Below, piece by piece: positions 47,750 through 59,536 of a DNA stretch of 64,000 nt. Position numbers and translations under genes: made by a program. Under the pieces are notes generated by a model. It saw only the letters and a program-made list of their open reading frames with translations. It was not told where the DNA came from and searched no databases. Position 1 is the first letter of the stretch. The number at the start of each line of letters is the position of its first letter. Source of the DNA: Myxocyprinus asiaticus (Eukaryota; Chordata; Actinopteri; Cypriniformes; Catostomidae); assembly GCF_019703515.2 (NCBI RefSeq), contig NC_059356.1, positions 27,519,197-27,583,196 of the forward strand, given 5' to 3'.

Positions 47750-49756
47750 CGACTAGTAGTCGTTAGTTTAAGCCATTAGTAAACTAGTTGTCGCAAGTTT
47801 ATGATATTAATTTAATTGCTTATATATTTTTTGGTGAGCATCAGAAAATGAGTTCCAGGGCTGAGAAAGAATGTTATAAGTAACATTGCTAACACTGTTC
47901 TACATTACAGAGAAATACTAAACCGTAATAATGAGCCTTTAAAATATAAATTTTACAGGGTCTTGGGTAGCTCAGCAAGTCAAGACTACCACACCTGGAG
48001 TCGTAAGTTCAAATCCAGGGCATGCTGAGTGACTCCAGTCAGGCTTCCTAAGCAACCAACTGGCCCGGTTGCTAGAGTGGGTAGAGTCACGTTGGGTTAA
48101 CCTCCTCGTGGTCGCTATAACGTGGTTCTCGCTCTCAGTGGGGTGCGTGGTGAGTTGTGCGTGGATGCCACAGAGAATAGTTGCGCCTCCACACGCGCAA
48201 TATCTCCGCGGTAACACGCTCAGCAAACCACGTGATAAAATGCGTGGATTGACTGTCTAAGATGCGGAGGCAACTGAGATTCGTCCTCCACCACCCGGAT
48301 TGAGGCGAGTCACTACGCCACCACAAGGACTTAGAGGGAATTGGGAACTGGGCATGCCAAATTGGGGAGAAAAGAGAAGAAAAAAAAATATATATATATA
48401 CACATTTTACAAGCGCATGCACAAAGCGAGCCGCAGTGACACAGGCAAAAGCGGTAGTGATTCTGAATGTGTCGGAAAAACCAGCAAGGAGGCTGTCTGA
48501 ACATTTTGTTAATTTATAGAGAGAAATAAACTTTCGGGTTGTGCCGACAGACGATGATCTCGGGGATCGACGATGGTCAGAGTGATCACCAATAGTTGAT
48601 GCTTATGACGATGTCAAGATGATATTTGGCTCGTTTTCCCATTAATGTATTAAATTATTATTATTATTATTATTAGGCTAGTGTTATCAAATTAATATTA
48701 CAAATAATTTGCCGTTAGACACACAGATACACGCTTGAAGGAACACACTTTATTATATTATTAAGAACAGATGACAAAAAAGCCGTCTATGCGCATGTAT
48801 GACATGCTGTTTGTTTGGAGGCGTGCAGTCTCGTGGAACACGCGCATGTAAAAGGTTCTCACTCTTTCTTTGTTTCTGTCTTCTGAATTTTTTTCTTTGC
48901 AAGAACAGTATTGTCTTTGAGTGCTGCAAATGACCTCAGACATCTCGGCTCAGGAGGTGCTTTGAGTTCAGTTCGCTTTATTTCCACAGAACAGATCATT
49001 GTGACCACAGCTCTGCAGCCTCTATAGCTGTGATTTAAAACATAAAATAATACAAAAACACGTTCACCTCGAACCATGATTTATATTACAGTGATTATTA
49101 TCATCATTAAATTATTGTTTTTACATTTATAATTGTTTTTATGTCTTCATTTGTGTAATTATCCGCCTGCATGTTTAGACGGATACTTGCCTTACGGTAA
49201 ATGGAAAGGCGGTTACTTGTATATATTATTTTTTCGATCACTTTCATTTTAATTGCATTTTCATTTTGTTTGGAGTGCAGTTTGAATTAAGAAATATATT
49301 TGATTTATGTTTTTCGTCAGCCCCAGGGTTTCCAATGTAGAGGTAGAGAATGCACAGATGAAGTAGGTTCTTTGCCAGAGAGATGTTGATAACTGTTGTA
49401 AAACCATCTTTCAAAAAGTTGAACAACACACATTTTAATTGCACTTATTTTTTTTCCAGTTTAATTTGAATTTTTAGTTAAAATAAATAAAAAATAAAGT
49501 TCAAAGTCTTGGTTTATTGTGTAGGCTTAACCCTAACCCTGCTTAATGAAAATTACCTCAGAGTACCACCTAGCGTTCAACCAGCGGTAATACCAGTGTT
49601 CGTCGGTTTGCAGCCGTGTAAACGATCATGTCTGTAGCTCACTGACTCAGACTTTGCCACTTCCTGTGGAGTTTTTTTTTTTTCTGCGACCAATCAAAAC
49701 TTGGTCGACCAAAACTCCTCATTGACTAACTTTTGGTCGACTATTAGGGGGCAGCC
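47750..49756. mobile_element. hAT-like element, left end lost
   Basis: Subterminal AGTCGACTAGTAGTCGTTAG at the left and TTGGTCGACTATTAGGGGGC plus AGCCC at the right belong to a common fish hAT-like family with GTCGAC-rich ends. The left terminus is missing, so no TSD can be tested. It contains a SINE (47958-48403) and a (TTA)n tract near 48653-48676. No transposase was recognised; a CpG-bearing interior (48720-49080) remains unassigned. Confidence 0.6.
47958..48403 (+). mobile_element. tRNA-derived SINE, about 440 bp
   Basis: Flanked by ATTTTACA at 47950-47957 and 48404-48411. The head has pol III boxes: TAGCTCAGCAAG (box A) near 47969 and GTTCAAATCC (box B) near 48008. The body includes CTAAGCAACCAACTGGCCCG and GAGGCAACTGAGATTCGTCC. 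The 3' end is an A-rich and TA tract (48378-48401). Overlapping open frames here are artefacts of the SINE. Confidence 0.92.
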
Positions 49757-50669
49757 CAATTAAAAATGAAGATAAATTACTACTAATGGAGGGCTAATGG
49801 CTTTAGCAGGAGCATATACCATCGATTAACAACCTCAGAGCTCTCTGTAGGTCTGTCTTTCTAGGTTTATATGTTATGATTGTCATAAGTTAATTACCTT
49901 ATGGAAACAAATCAAGGAGATTTTTACATACGGAACCAGACTGTTGCGCTCCGTAATGGGAGGTTACAGATATAAAGTGAGTAATCTTTTACTGTAGGTA
50001 CATGAGGTAAAATAAAACAGCTTTTTTTATAAAGCTGCTGATATGACTGGACTCCTTATCTCATGTGAGTGCACATGATTTTAACTACTATTCATTTCTT
50101 TATATGCAAACTGAGTTCCTCTTTTGAAGCACTTATACATGTTTACTTGACAAGACAAAATTACCATGATTATTCTACTTTCATGAACATGATTAAATCC
50201 TTTTTGTAATAGCTGGCAGTCCAGGTCCAATATTCTTGAGAGTCATTGGATTTCTAACCAACTTTTGAGTAAATCATACATTTTCTTTAACAGTTTCAGT
50301 GTTTGTCAGTGTATCTGCCAGAAATGCTAACTCCTCTCCCATGCAGATCACTAATGTGATGTCTTCAACTGCTGTGTCTTTTGGCTGCTGAGGGGTCTGT
50401 TGCCATAGGGATGACACTAATGGTGATATTCACTGCCTTGGTGGGGCAATGGGGAATGTCATTTTGTTAGTGAGTGTTTGTTTATGATTGAGACTGCTAC
50501 ATAGACCCAGTAGCTGATGGAAAGTAGTCTGCCCTGTTGTCTTGACTGTCCACTAATGAGGCCCCAAACGCACTGGAAGGCTAATGTGGTGCGTGTTTAT
50601 TATCCTCTTGCGACCCCCTGCTGTGTTTTGACTTCACTGTACGCTATGCATAATTTAATTTAATTTAAA
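49757..50669. other. No recognised gene
   Basis: Intronic-looking sequence without recognisable elements, including a G/T-mixed part at 50380-50560. Confidence 0.5.
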
Positions 50670-51406
50670 CCAGTTGATTTCAGTTCCCGGGTATGGTGCG
50701 GGACCCACATTTGTAGTGGTAACTCATGAAAGGAACAGTGGCACGCTCCTTCCCTCCATAGTGCTAGGCAAGAATTAATAACCCTTGAGCCTCCTATACT
50801 AGGGTCACAGTTGTTTGTATATATTTATTTATTTTTTTCTCTCTACTGTACTTGAGTTTGCCCATCTTCTTATTCCATCAGTGTCTACCTCTCCGTAAGG
50901 ACCCTGAGTAGTTAAAGTCCTAGCATCCCCCTGCTAATCGTAAAATACGACAAAAGAGGGCGACTTGTTTGCCATGAGTTTCGACCCATGTCTGTGGAGG
51001 AAGAGATCCTGGCTCCTGAGAAATGTGGTTTGCTGCGGCTTCCATTATTTCAACACTGTGCTTTGGCTCCTACTTCATCTAGACAGGAGATTGGAAAGGC
51101 CCGATCCTGTCAATCAGCTGGTCAAGACATGCCCTGGTATTATTAAGTGATAAGTTAACATCAGCTATCTTTTCAGGATCCCCTGAAGGCTTTGGCTAAG
51201 GGTCATTCAAGTAGATGGTACATCTCTCGTTCTTTGTTCTCGACTATACCATCCCTATATCCCTGGTGCATAATCTGCAGGATTTCCGCGGCTCTGTGCA
51301 TCCACTTGTTGGATTCCAAGGTGGGTGGGAAGTAGAGATGAAGCATAATACGCTAAACATGGCTACCAAACATGCATAAAAAAAAAAATGACTTTTAGAC
51401 CTGGAC

Positions 51407-52280
51407 ATGGACTGCACTTCTGAGAATCAGTGTGCTTCTACATCTAACAATGAAGGTTGGCCAAAATGTATAATTATTGAATCTGCATCATCAGATATGC
51501 TAGTCACAAAGCTATCTCTTTTCGCCATTCACAAGGGCATTACAGGAATAGCTGGTAATGTTAAGGAGGTAAAGAAACTGCGATCTGGCCAGATTCTGGT
51601 GGAATGTTATAAGAAGGCTAATTCAGAAGGCTAACTTTTTTGTGCCAATTTGCTGACTGGACTTGATATAAAGACTTATCCACATCCACTCAACACTCAA
51701 CTACAGCAAATGAGTGATATGTACCAGAGAGTTGGACAATGTAGATGAAGAAGAAATAACTTCTGGACTTAAATCTCATGGAGTGATGTATGGGAAAAGA
51801 ATAACAATCAAAAGAGAAGATTGGATTATCAAAATCCTCCAGAAAGAATCACAATCGGGTATATGAGTGTTCTAGTGGACTTATTTATACCAAATCCACT
51901 GAGATGCTTTAACTGTCAAAAGTATGGATCAAACAGCTGAAAGAATAAGCGTGTCTGCTGCAATTGTGACAAAGAAAGCTGTCAAAAGCCACCCAAATGC
52001 TGCAGTTGTGCAGGAGAACAAATGGCTACGTCAAAAGAATATTTGATGTGGATTAAAGAGAAAGAAATCCAGAATAAGATGTACAAAGAAAATCTGCCAT
52101 AATGAAGCACGCAAATTGGTCTCTGTGTCACCCTTCTTCCTTGTAAATAAAACTTTCACCTCTGTGGTCAGTAAAATTATTCATTCAGTGGATTGCCAGA
52201 CAGATTTGACCTGGCTGCAAAAGGATAAACTACAAACTGCCAGTAACAGTAAAGGTTTTGTGTTGGTACAACAAGGTGCC
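51407..52280 (+). pseudogene. I/Nimb ORF1 (gag-like) with CCHC knuckles
   Basis: A nucleic-acid-binding gag-like protein. The N-terminal part (KCIIIESASSDMLVTKLSLF, residues about 20-45) and ITGIAGNVKEVKKLRSGQIL are readable to the stop at 51632. After frameshifts, LIPNPLRCFNCQKYG near 51886-51930 and VCCNCDKESCQKPPKCCSC near 51951-52007 supply the cysteine-rich knuckle array. Reading continues to about 52275, where the L2 sequence begins. At least four stops or frameshifts are present. Confidence 0.75.
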
Positions 52281-54046
52281 ATTCATTAGCCTACCGCAAG
52301 CTTCTGGTGGAAACGTAGCTCTGCAGAAATTATTTTAGGTATGCTGGAGCAGACCCAGTGACTGTTCTGTATGCCAGCACCAGAGACTTGAATTTGATAC
52401 ACGCATCAACCAGCAGCCAGTGAAGAGAGACAAGGAGTGGTGTAACATGTGCTCTCTTTGGTTCGTTAAAGACCAAACGTGCTGCTGCATTATGGATCAT
52501 TTACATGGGCCTAATTGCGCATGCAGGGAGGACTGCCATTAGAGTGTTACAGTAGTCCAGTCTAGTTATGACAAGTGACTGAACAGGAAGTTGTGTGGCA
52601 TGTTCAGAAAGGAAGGGTCTTATTTTCCTGATTGTAGTGTAAATCTACATGATCGTGATGTCTTTGAGATGTGGTCTGTGAAATTGAGGTGGTTATCGAT
52701 GGTTACCCCTAGATTTCCGTGTTAATGTAGTTGAACCCAGCTGAACGGTGATGTTGTGTTCCGCAGCAGGGTTGGCTGGAAAGACAAAGAGCTCAGTCTT
52801 CTCTGGGTTAAGTTGCAGGTGGTGTTCCGTCAGGCTGAGATTCGAGCAATCACCGTGGTGTCGTTGGTCTGGAAAGACAAGTAGAGCTGTGTCATCAGCA
52901 TAGCAGTGGTAAGAGAACCCATGTGCTTGAATGATGGGTCCCAATGATGTTGTGTATATAGAGAAGAGAAGTGGCCCAAGCACTGAGCCCTGAGGTACCC
53001 AGTAATTAGCTGATGTGACTTGGACACCTCACCTCTCCAGGCTAACTTGAAGGACCTACCTGAGAAATAGGACATATGCCAGTCAAGCACAGTTCCTGTG
53101 ATGCCCAGAGTAGAGAGGGTGGAGTGTCTGGTGCTGTTGATCTTGTCCAAGTAAAAGGAAGTTTTTGTAGATTTAACGTTATCTGGAAAAAGATGCAATC
53201 AGAGACTGATATTTATTCAGATCTGTTGGATATTTAGATTTCCGCCATCTCCTCTCAGCCATCCCGAGGTAAGTCCGATGTTCACGAAGAACGTCAGAGA
53301 ACTAGGGGCTGGGCTGTGTCATACGTGCTGGCCTAGAGTAGAGAGGACAGATGCTGTCTAGACAGGATGTTAAAGTAGAGCCTAGTGTGTCTGTGGCAGT
53401 GTTTACATCCATGCTGGAAAGTAAGTTTTTGTGAGGGAAGAGAGGTAGAGACAGCAGTGGAAAGGCATGTGGGTGAAAGAGAACGGAGGTTACAGCGAAA
53501 GGAAACCAAAGGTGGAGTCTGTTTTATTATAGATGGGAGAGACATGTTGAATTGAACAAAGTAGTGATCAGAGACATGTAAAAGAGTAACAAGAATATTT
53601 GTGTTGGTATAGTTATGTGTAAAAATGAGGTCCAGCTGGTTGCCCAGTCTGTGAGTTGCTGTAGTGCTTAGTCTTTCCAAGTCAGATGAGGCCATTAGAG
53701 CATGAAGTTCAGTGGCCTGGGGCTTGTCTTGGTGTATGTTGAAATCTCCAAGAACCACAAGCGGCCTGCCATCTTCAGGGAAGGAGGACAGCAGGACATC
53801 CAGCTCCTCAAGAAAGTTTGCCAGCTGACCTGGAGGGCGATAGATGACAACAACATGGATTTTTGTGGGTTGCATTGTAGTAATCGCATGGAATTCAAAG
53901 GAAGCATTGTTACATGGAGAGGAGTGTGATGAAAATGTCCAGTTGTTTGGAATGAGCAAACCTGTTCCCCCACCCCTACCGGTATGTCGAGGGATGTGAG
54001 AGAGGGAGAAAGTCAGGGTAAGTACTACCCTATCAGACCATAAGAC
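52280..54046 (-). pseudogene. L2-type LINE: endonuclease and reverse transcriptase
   Basis: Reads from 54046 downward. The endonuclease includes GRGGGTGLLIPNNW, VVVIYRPPGQLANFLEEL and PLVVLGDFNIH (about 53960-53730) and LDLIFTHNY. After a deletion of the early [18 protein letters not shown] near 52985-52935 and [13 protein letters not shown] near 52905-52867 give the catalytic YADD box. The C-terminal part is spread over frames: LVITRLDYCNTL near 52575-52540, NAAARLVFNEPKRAHVTPL near 52492-52436. It ends near TRSLR at 52300. Frameshifts are frequent. It is inserted in, or replaced, the middle of the I/Nimb LINE in opposite orientation. Confidence 0.88.
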
Positions 54047-55735
54047 AAGAGTTAGGAGTACCTCAAGGAACCATCTTATCATGACCCTTTTTAGTATCAA
54101 AATAAACAGCTTTGCAAAAGTCATGGGATCAAACATTCATTGCAGCCTTTATGTAGACGACATTTGTATTTGCTACAGAGGCAAATTCATGAACCATATT
54201 GAATGGAAAATCCAGCTGACAATTAATAGGGTCCAGGCCTTGTCTGTGTCCAACAGGTTCAAGTTCTCAAAGAGTAAAACAGTCTGTATGCATTTTTGCC
54301 ATAGTTACGTGCTCTCCATCATGACCCAGAGATATTTATGGATGGCGATCCTATCAAAGTTGTCAAGGAGACCAAATTTCTAGGAATAACCTTTGACAAT
54401 AAATTGTCTTATCCCTCCCATAAAGATTTTAAAAGATAAATGTTTTAAAGCAATGGATATTTTAAAGGTTTTAGCAAAGACTAAGTGGGGAGCAGAGAGC
54501 TCAGTTCTCCTAAACCTTTACAGAATGCTGATCAGATCACGATTGGACAATGGAAGCGTAGTGTATGGCTCAGCCAGGAAATCGTATATCCGACTTTTGG
54601 GCACAGTTCACCAGCAAGGCATATGTCTGGCCTTCAGAACATCACCAATTCAAAGTATATATGTAGAGGCTAATGAACTTTCTCTAGAGAACAGACGTCT
54701 CAAATTAGTACTGCAATACTCAACAAAAGTAAAGACCAACAAAGAAAATCCAGCATATTATGCAATCTTCTCACCCTAATATTCATATCTCTGTGAGAGA
54801 ATACAGAGGCATATCCAACCTCCTGGTCTATGGATTAAATCCTATCTTGGAAACATAAAAGTTGATTTAAGCATACTGGAACAGACATACTTCTGCAGTA
54901 TCCTGCCCTGGAATCTCAAAAAACCAAAAATAATCCTGGAATAATCTGAAACCCATCCAAATGAATACCTTCAACTCCTGGATATCAAAGAGATGTTTCC
55001 ATCACACGCATCTATATATACAGATGGATCAAATTCTGGAGATAATGTGTTGGCTGCATATGTGATCAATCAACAAAAAAGCGAAATAAGGATCCCCAAT
55101 CAGAGCTACATTTTTACAGCAGAGGCCAACACAATTATTCTAGCACTGGATTACATCAAGACCACACAACAGAACATTCTTAATAATAAATTCATGTCTT
55201 CAAGAGCTTACATCACTCAAAAATGATTCTAATCAAATTGTCAGCTCTGGAGGAACAGAATCTTTATATTTGCTTTTGCTGGGGACCTGGCCATTGTGGA
55301 ATCCTTGGAAATGAACAAGCAGACTCTGCTGCTAAAGCAGCACTTTCTACAGATCTTAAAAAATGCTACATACCACCCTCAGATCTGAAACCTACCATAA
55401 TCTCTTACATCATCAACAAATGGCAAACATAATGGGATCAATGCATTACAAACCAGTTGCATAAAATCAACCCTGTAGTGGGCAAAAGACATATCTTTAA
55501 TTTCAGTAATAACTGGGATCAGATCATTTACACCTGATGCCGAATAGGACATTCCAGGCTCACACACACGTTTTTAATATCAGATGAAGGTCCACCATTA
55601 TGCACCACATGTCAGAATCCACTATCTTTGAGGCATATTTTATTGGATTGTGCCGGTTTTATTTCTTTTAGGAATAAATTTTACTCCGCAAACACTTTTG
55701 AAGAGATTTGTTTTTTACAAAGTCAACCCTGAGTC
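54047..55735 (+). pseudogene. I/Nimb ORF2: RT end, RNase H and C-terminal knuckle
   Basis: Starts within the RT at QELGVPQGTILS (54047-54085). The catalytic box follows as SLYVDDICICYRGK near 54148-54186. The RT thumb region reads LLNLYRMLIRSRLDNGSVVYG near 54509-54570. RNase H is shown by ASIYTDGSNSGDN near 55006-55045, AEANTIILALDYI near 55120-55160 and GHCGILGNEQADSAAKAAL near 55290-55345. The C-terminal CTTCQNPLSLRHILLDC near 55600-55655 is the cysteine motif typical of I-clade ORF2. Several stops break it. Confidence 0.85.
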
Positions 55736-56539
55736 AGTTTTAGAGTTCTTTTCGAAAATACATTTTAAAAACCTTATATAGGTTTTTAATTACCTTTTAG
55801 CATATTTTTTACTTGTTTTTCGCCATGAAAATAACCATGGAAGCTGGCATGGCATTAACTAACTAACTGATTTAAGTTCAGAACACTCTGGGCTGTCAGT
55901 AAAGGGTTGAACTTTCGACGCAGAGAGTCGTGACAAAACAATGTCACAGATCACAGCAGACTTTGTCTTTGGGGGAAACGCCAACATCTGGTAAGAAACT
56001 TAAAGGAATAGTTCACCCAAAAATTAATATTCTCTCATCATTTACTCACCATCATGCCATCCCAGATGTGTATGTCTTTCTTTCTTCAGCAAAACACAAA
56101 GATTTTTGGAAGAATATTTCAGCTCTGTAGGTCCATACAATGCAAGTGAATGGGTGCCAAAATTTTGAAGCTCCAAAAAGCACATATAGCCTAGCCATTA
56201 TGAAAATAATCTATACGATTCCAGTGGATTAATGTCTTTTGAAGCAAAACGCTAGGTGTGTAAGAAATAGATCAATATTAAAACAATATTTTTTTTTTTT
56301 TTTTTAACTAAAAATGTTTGTTTCCGGCCAGCTGTGGTATGCCCGTTCATGAAGGTGGACTTCAAGCTGCCTCTTGCATGACGTAAATACGTTGGCAAGT
56401 GCAGGTGAGAACTGACATGTTAAATATACAAAAAATATGGAAACGCAGTGTTGTTTACCACAGAGGAGAAATGTTTTACAGAAGCTGAATTGGTTTTGCT
56501 ATAGATTTGTATTTGTATCTGTTTCTTTTTCAAGATGTT

Positions 56540-57400
56540 TCTTTTTGCTTGTGTGTGCTTATCCTGGATGCTTCAATCTGCTAAAAAAAAAAAACATTAG
56601 ATTACGTCCGTGGATATCATCGTAAGAGGAAAGACTAACTTTGCACAGATTTTCTATCAGTGATCCTGAGCGACTGAAGATAAAGCTGCTCGCTGTTCAC
56701 TGGTAGCCCTTGTCCACTGAAATAATGATGGTTCTCGTGCTGAGCTTGTGCTCTGCTGGTTCACGGCCGGGGCAATATTGAGCTTTTTGTAAACTGGCTG
56801 CACTTTTCCACTGACTTGAGAACCAAACAGTGATGTAACGGGCTACATAATAGTTTCATGTGACTACCTCACCTGCATCATTTCGTGCTGTATCTTCTCG
56901 TAGACAATTTTCTTCCTTTGCGATATCTCTAGTGCCTCTCTGATCTCCGTAAAGTCCTTATCGAATGTAGAGTGCTCGTTTTTGATGTCTGATAATTTTG
57001 TAGGTTTTTTATTTTTTTTATTGAGTGAAGAAGTACTCTGCTGCAGATGGTAACTACTTTTGTTGTTTGGGAAAACTTGGTGTCGAAACGAAGACCAGCA
57101 AACTTTTGGTGCCAGTGTCAAACCAGGTTTTCGGCCCCAGAATGGCCTTTTCTGCAGTGGAAACACGTGGAACATTTCAAGAATTGGCAATGGCCCAGGA
57201 GCCGCTGCTGAACCATATCAGTGGAAAAGGGCTATGGGATATCAAAACACCCATTGAGTCAAAATATTGAGGTTGTGCAATGAACATTTTTTCCCTGCCG
57301 ATTTCAGACCATCCAAGGGATCCTATGATATCGACATGCCAACACGCTTGTGTCATGCGAGAAGCAGCTTGAACTCCATGAACATGCATACCACAGCTGG
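56540..57400 (+). pseudogene. THAP-domain exon inside the palindromic element
   Basis: A THAP zinc finger (C2CH DNA-binding domain) is spread over three reading pieces. VCAYPGCFNLL at about 56548-56583 gives the C-x4-C pair. LHRFSISDPERLKIKLLAVHW at about 56641-56703 matches the middle of the fold. VKILRLCNEHFFPADFRP at about 57258-57311 gives C-x2-H and the trailing Phe motif. The frame is broken by a 12-A tract near 56583, by a stop near 56615, by the inserted 531-bp element, and by a one-base shift near 57258. A polypyrimidine tract and CAAG precede ATGTTTC at 56536, a plausible acceptor. No catalytic domain was found in the element, so this is the first exon of a lost transposase or a captured gene part. 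Confidence 0.72.
56704..57234. mobile_element. 531-bp TIR element splitting the THAP exon
   Basis: The ends TAGCCCTTGTCCACTGA and the inverse of TAGCCCTTTTCCACTGA are flanked by a 3-bp direct repeat TGG (56701-56703 and 57235-57237). Subterminal GGTTC-containing words pair as well. Removing the element with one TGG leaves the THAP reading frame continuous across the junction. A 3-bp TSD suits PIF/Harbinger-like elements. A minus-strand open frame (56864-57190) ends at a GTGAGG donor-like site but has no recognisable domain. Confidence 0.82.
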
Positions 57401-57672
57401 CCGGAAGCAAACATTTTTAGTAAGAAAGTTTTATATATTGATCTATTTCTTACACACACATAGCGTTTTGCTTCAGAAGACTTAATCCACTGGAGCTATG
57501 TGTGCATTTTGGAGCTTCAAAATTTTGGCACCCATTCACTTGCATTGTATGGACTTACAGAGCTGAAATATTCTTCCAAAAACCTTTGTGTTCTTCTGAA
57601 GAAAGAACATCATACACATCTGGGATGGCATGAGGGTGAGTAAATGATGAGAGAATTTTCATGTTTTGCTGA

Positions 57673-59478
57673 ATTATTATTTAAATAAATATGGTATAAA
57701 TATGGTAACCTGAAAGAAGAGCAGAGCAGAGTTGCTTTCTGAGCATTCTTTAATTGAGTTGGCCAGCAAGACTTAACATAATGAAAAAATATGATGCATT
57801 ATATTTTGATTATGCAATCTTTTGTATTTTTTGTAACATATTACCTAATAACAGCCTATATAAATTAATAGGCAAGACACTGGAACATCGGGATGCAACG
57901 CAGCAGCCAAACACGTATGCAAGCACGCATGCAGAAAAAAGCACACCTTAAGACAATTTATATGACAATTAACAGTGAAACCCTTAAAGAGACAATTAAT
58001 CGCCATAGCCCTAAAAAAGACAATTAAGCGTCATAATCGCAATTATTTGTTTGACAATTAATCGTCAACCAAATTTCATAATCGTGACAGCCATAAGTAC
58101 TCAAGTAGACAAAATTACCCAAATGCCCATCCCTAATTTTAAAGGGCTTCCTTTATACAAGACCATTAGTTGATCAGTTGTTCAGGCAACCCACCCACTA
58201 TTCGATTATGAAATTATGTGCTTTTATACATCCCTATTTTGGGCCACTGTATCCATTTAGAACCAATTAGCCAGTCAGTCAGTAACATTAAGGAAACATG
58301 TATTTCTGCTATATTTTGCAACTTATTGTGACATTCATGCCCACACAAGTCAGTGTAACACCACAGGATGTTTCTGTTCAGCTCTGAACTATATTTTTAG
58401 TTGGTGATTATATGGCTCAGTAATTGTCATATTAGACAAATAATTGTACAAGCACTCTGTCTATATTTTATATCCTCACTGAGATGGAGCTTCCAAGACC
58501 AGGGACTTATACTTGAATAATGTATATCCAGATAATATCTAGGTTTTTCCATTGCTTTCCTTTTACAGAACACATACGTAGGCAGAGCAGGAAGATAAGC
58601 TCTGACATTGTGTTAAGGTGCATTTATAGAGCAGTCTTTCCCTCCACTTCCAAACAGACCTTGGCTTTCTTTCAACAAGGAAGACATTTATTTTACACTA
58701 ATGATGGGAATTAATTGTTCATTATAATATCTGAAAAGCCCCATGGCTATTTCAGCAGCCATAAACTTTTCAAGGGCTTTTAGAACAGCTGGGGCAGAAG
58801 AGTCTGGAATATTCTCAGAAGACCAAAAGATCTACAGCAGCACTTGTTGGTGAGAATCCAGTTATAAGAATAAGGATCAGGTTTGCTTCAGTCTCTACTG
58901 ATGTGGGTGACCCTATAATCCCATTTCCCCCTTTCGCATGCCTAATGGGTATGTCATGAGTTTAGTCAAGAAACAAAGGCTGCCTTATACTGGGTTGTAA
59001 ACACAGCTAATGTCAGTGTAATGGAAAGAGAAGTCATGTAAAGTTGCGTGTTGTCTATGGGCCCATTGGTACGATTAATTTATCAGAACACGCTGTGCTG
59101 CTGAAAGTTTAGTGCTCCGTTCAGTCTGTCTGTGTTGATTTGGGGAACTGGAGCATGAAGGAATACAGTATTAAGGTGTCTGCAGCACAAGTTCAAGCTT
59201 TGAAAAACTTTCAGCCACTTTACTTCCTCATAGCATGCCTTTTTTGTCTTTGAATTTCACTAAAGTAGCTTTGTTATATGATATTCTGCTTTGCTGTGCC
59301 TTTTTTTCTTTAAAATGCTTTTTTGTTGTGTGATAATTTTTACAGATTTATTTGCATTGACTATCAAGTAATAATGCATTTTGTGTGTGTTGATTATTTA
59401 CCATTGTCTTGTGGGACTGTTAGGGATCAGTGTTGTGTGTTTGTTGAAATTTTGGTTTGCTTTGCTCTTCTTGTCTAG
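57673..59478. other. Presumed sgsm3 intron 1, last part; hAT right-end debris
   Basis: 57950-58095 contains repeated GACAATTAATCG(C/T) words ending ATAATCGTGACAGCC, the right end of another GGGCTGYACGATTA-like element. The rest shows no element; 59461-59478 ends in a pyrimidine-rich CTTCTTGTCTAG acceptor. Confidence 0.45.
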
Positions 59479-59536
59479 GGCTTGTGAAACCTGACCTGCT
59501 CAAGTTCATCTACTCAACTCTTCAAACTCCAGGACC

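Larger units (their letters stand above)
50670..55875 (+). mobile_element. I/Nimb-clade LINE, split by an antisense L2 LINE
   Basis: The proposed 5' UTR starts near CAGTTCCCGGGTATGGTGCG (50681). ORF1 with zinc knuckles is 51407-52280, and ORF2 parts (RT end, RNase H) are at 54047-55735. The 3' end is a TAACTAACTAACTGA tail (55857-55871), typical of I-clade elements that end in short tandem repeats. The endonuclease and first half of the RT are missing where the L2 LINE lies. Confidence 0.78.
56003..57672. mobile_element. Angel-like palindromic element carrying a THAP exon
   Basis: The left arm (56003-56300) and right arm (57425-57672) are inverse: CAGCTCTGTAGGTCCATACAA near 56121 pairs with 57538-57563, GGGTGCCAAAATTTTGAAGC near 56151 with 57510-57534, and TGTGTAAGAAATAGATCAAT near 56258 with 57434-57455. 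The left terminus AAAGGAATAGTTCACCC is intact; the right terminus has decayed. The arms match the element at 28013-28716. The 1.1-kb interior is a THAP exon interrupted by a 531-bp element. Confidence 0.82.

Noticed and set aside
47969..48020. tRNA-like sequence with box A and box B
   Set aside because: It is the head of the SINE, flanked by SINE body and TSD, with no complete cloverleaf.
47972..48440. Open frames on both strands in 47972-48440
   Set aside because: They coincide with a tRNA-derived SINE body, which is non-coding.
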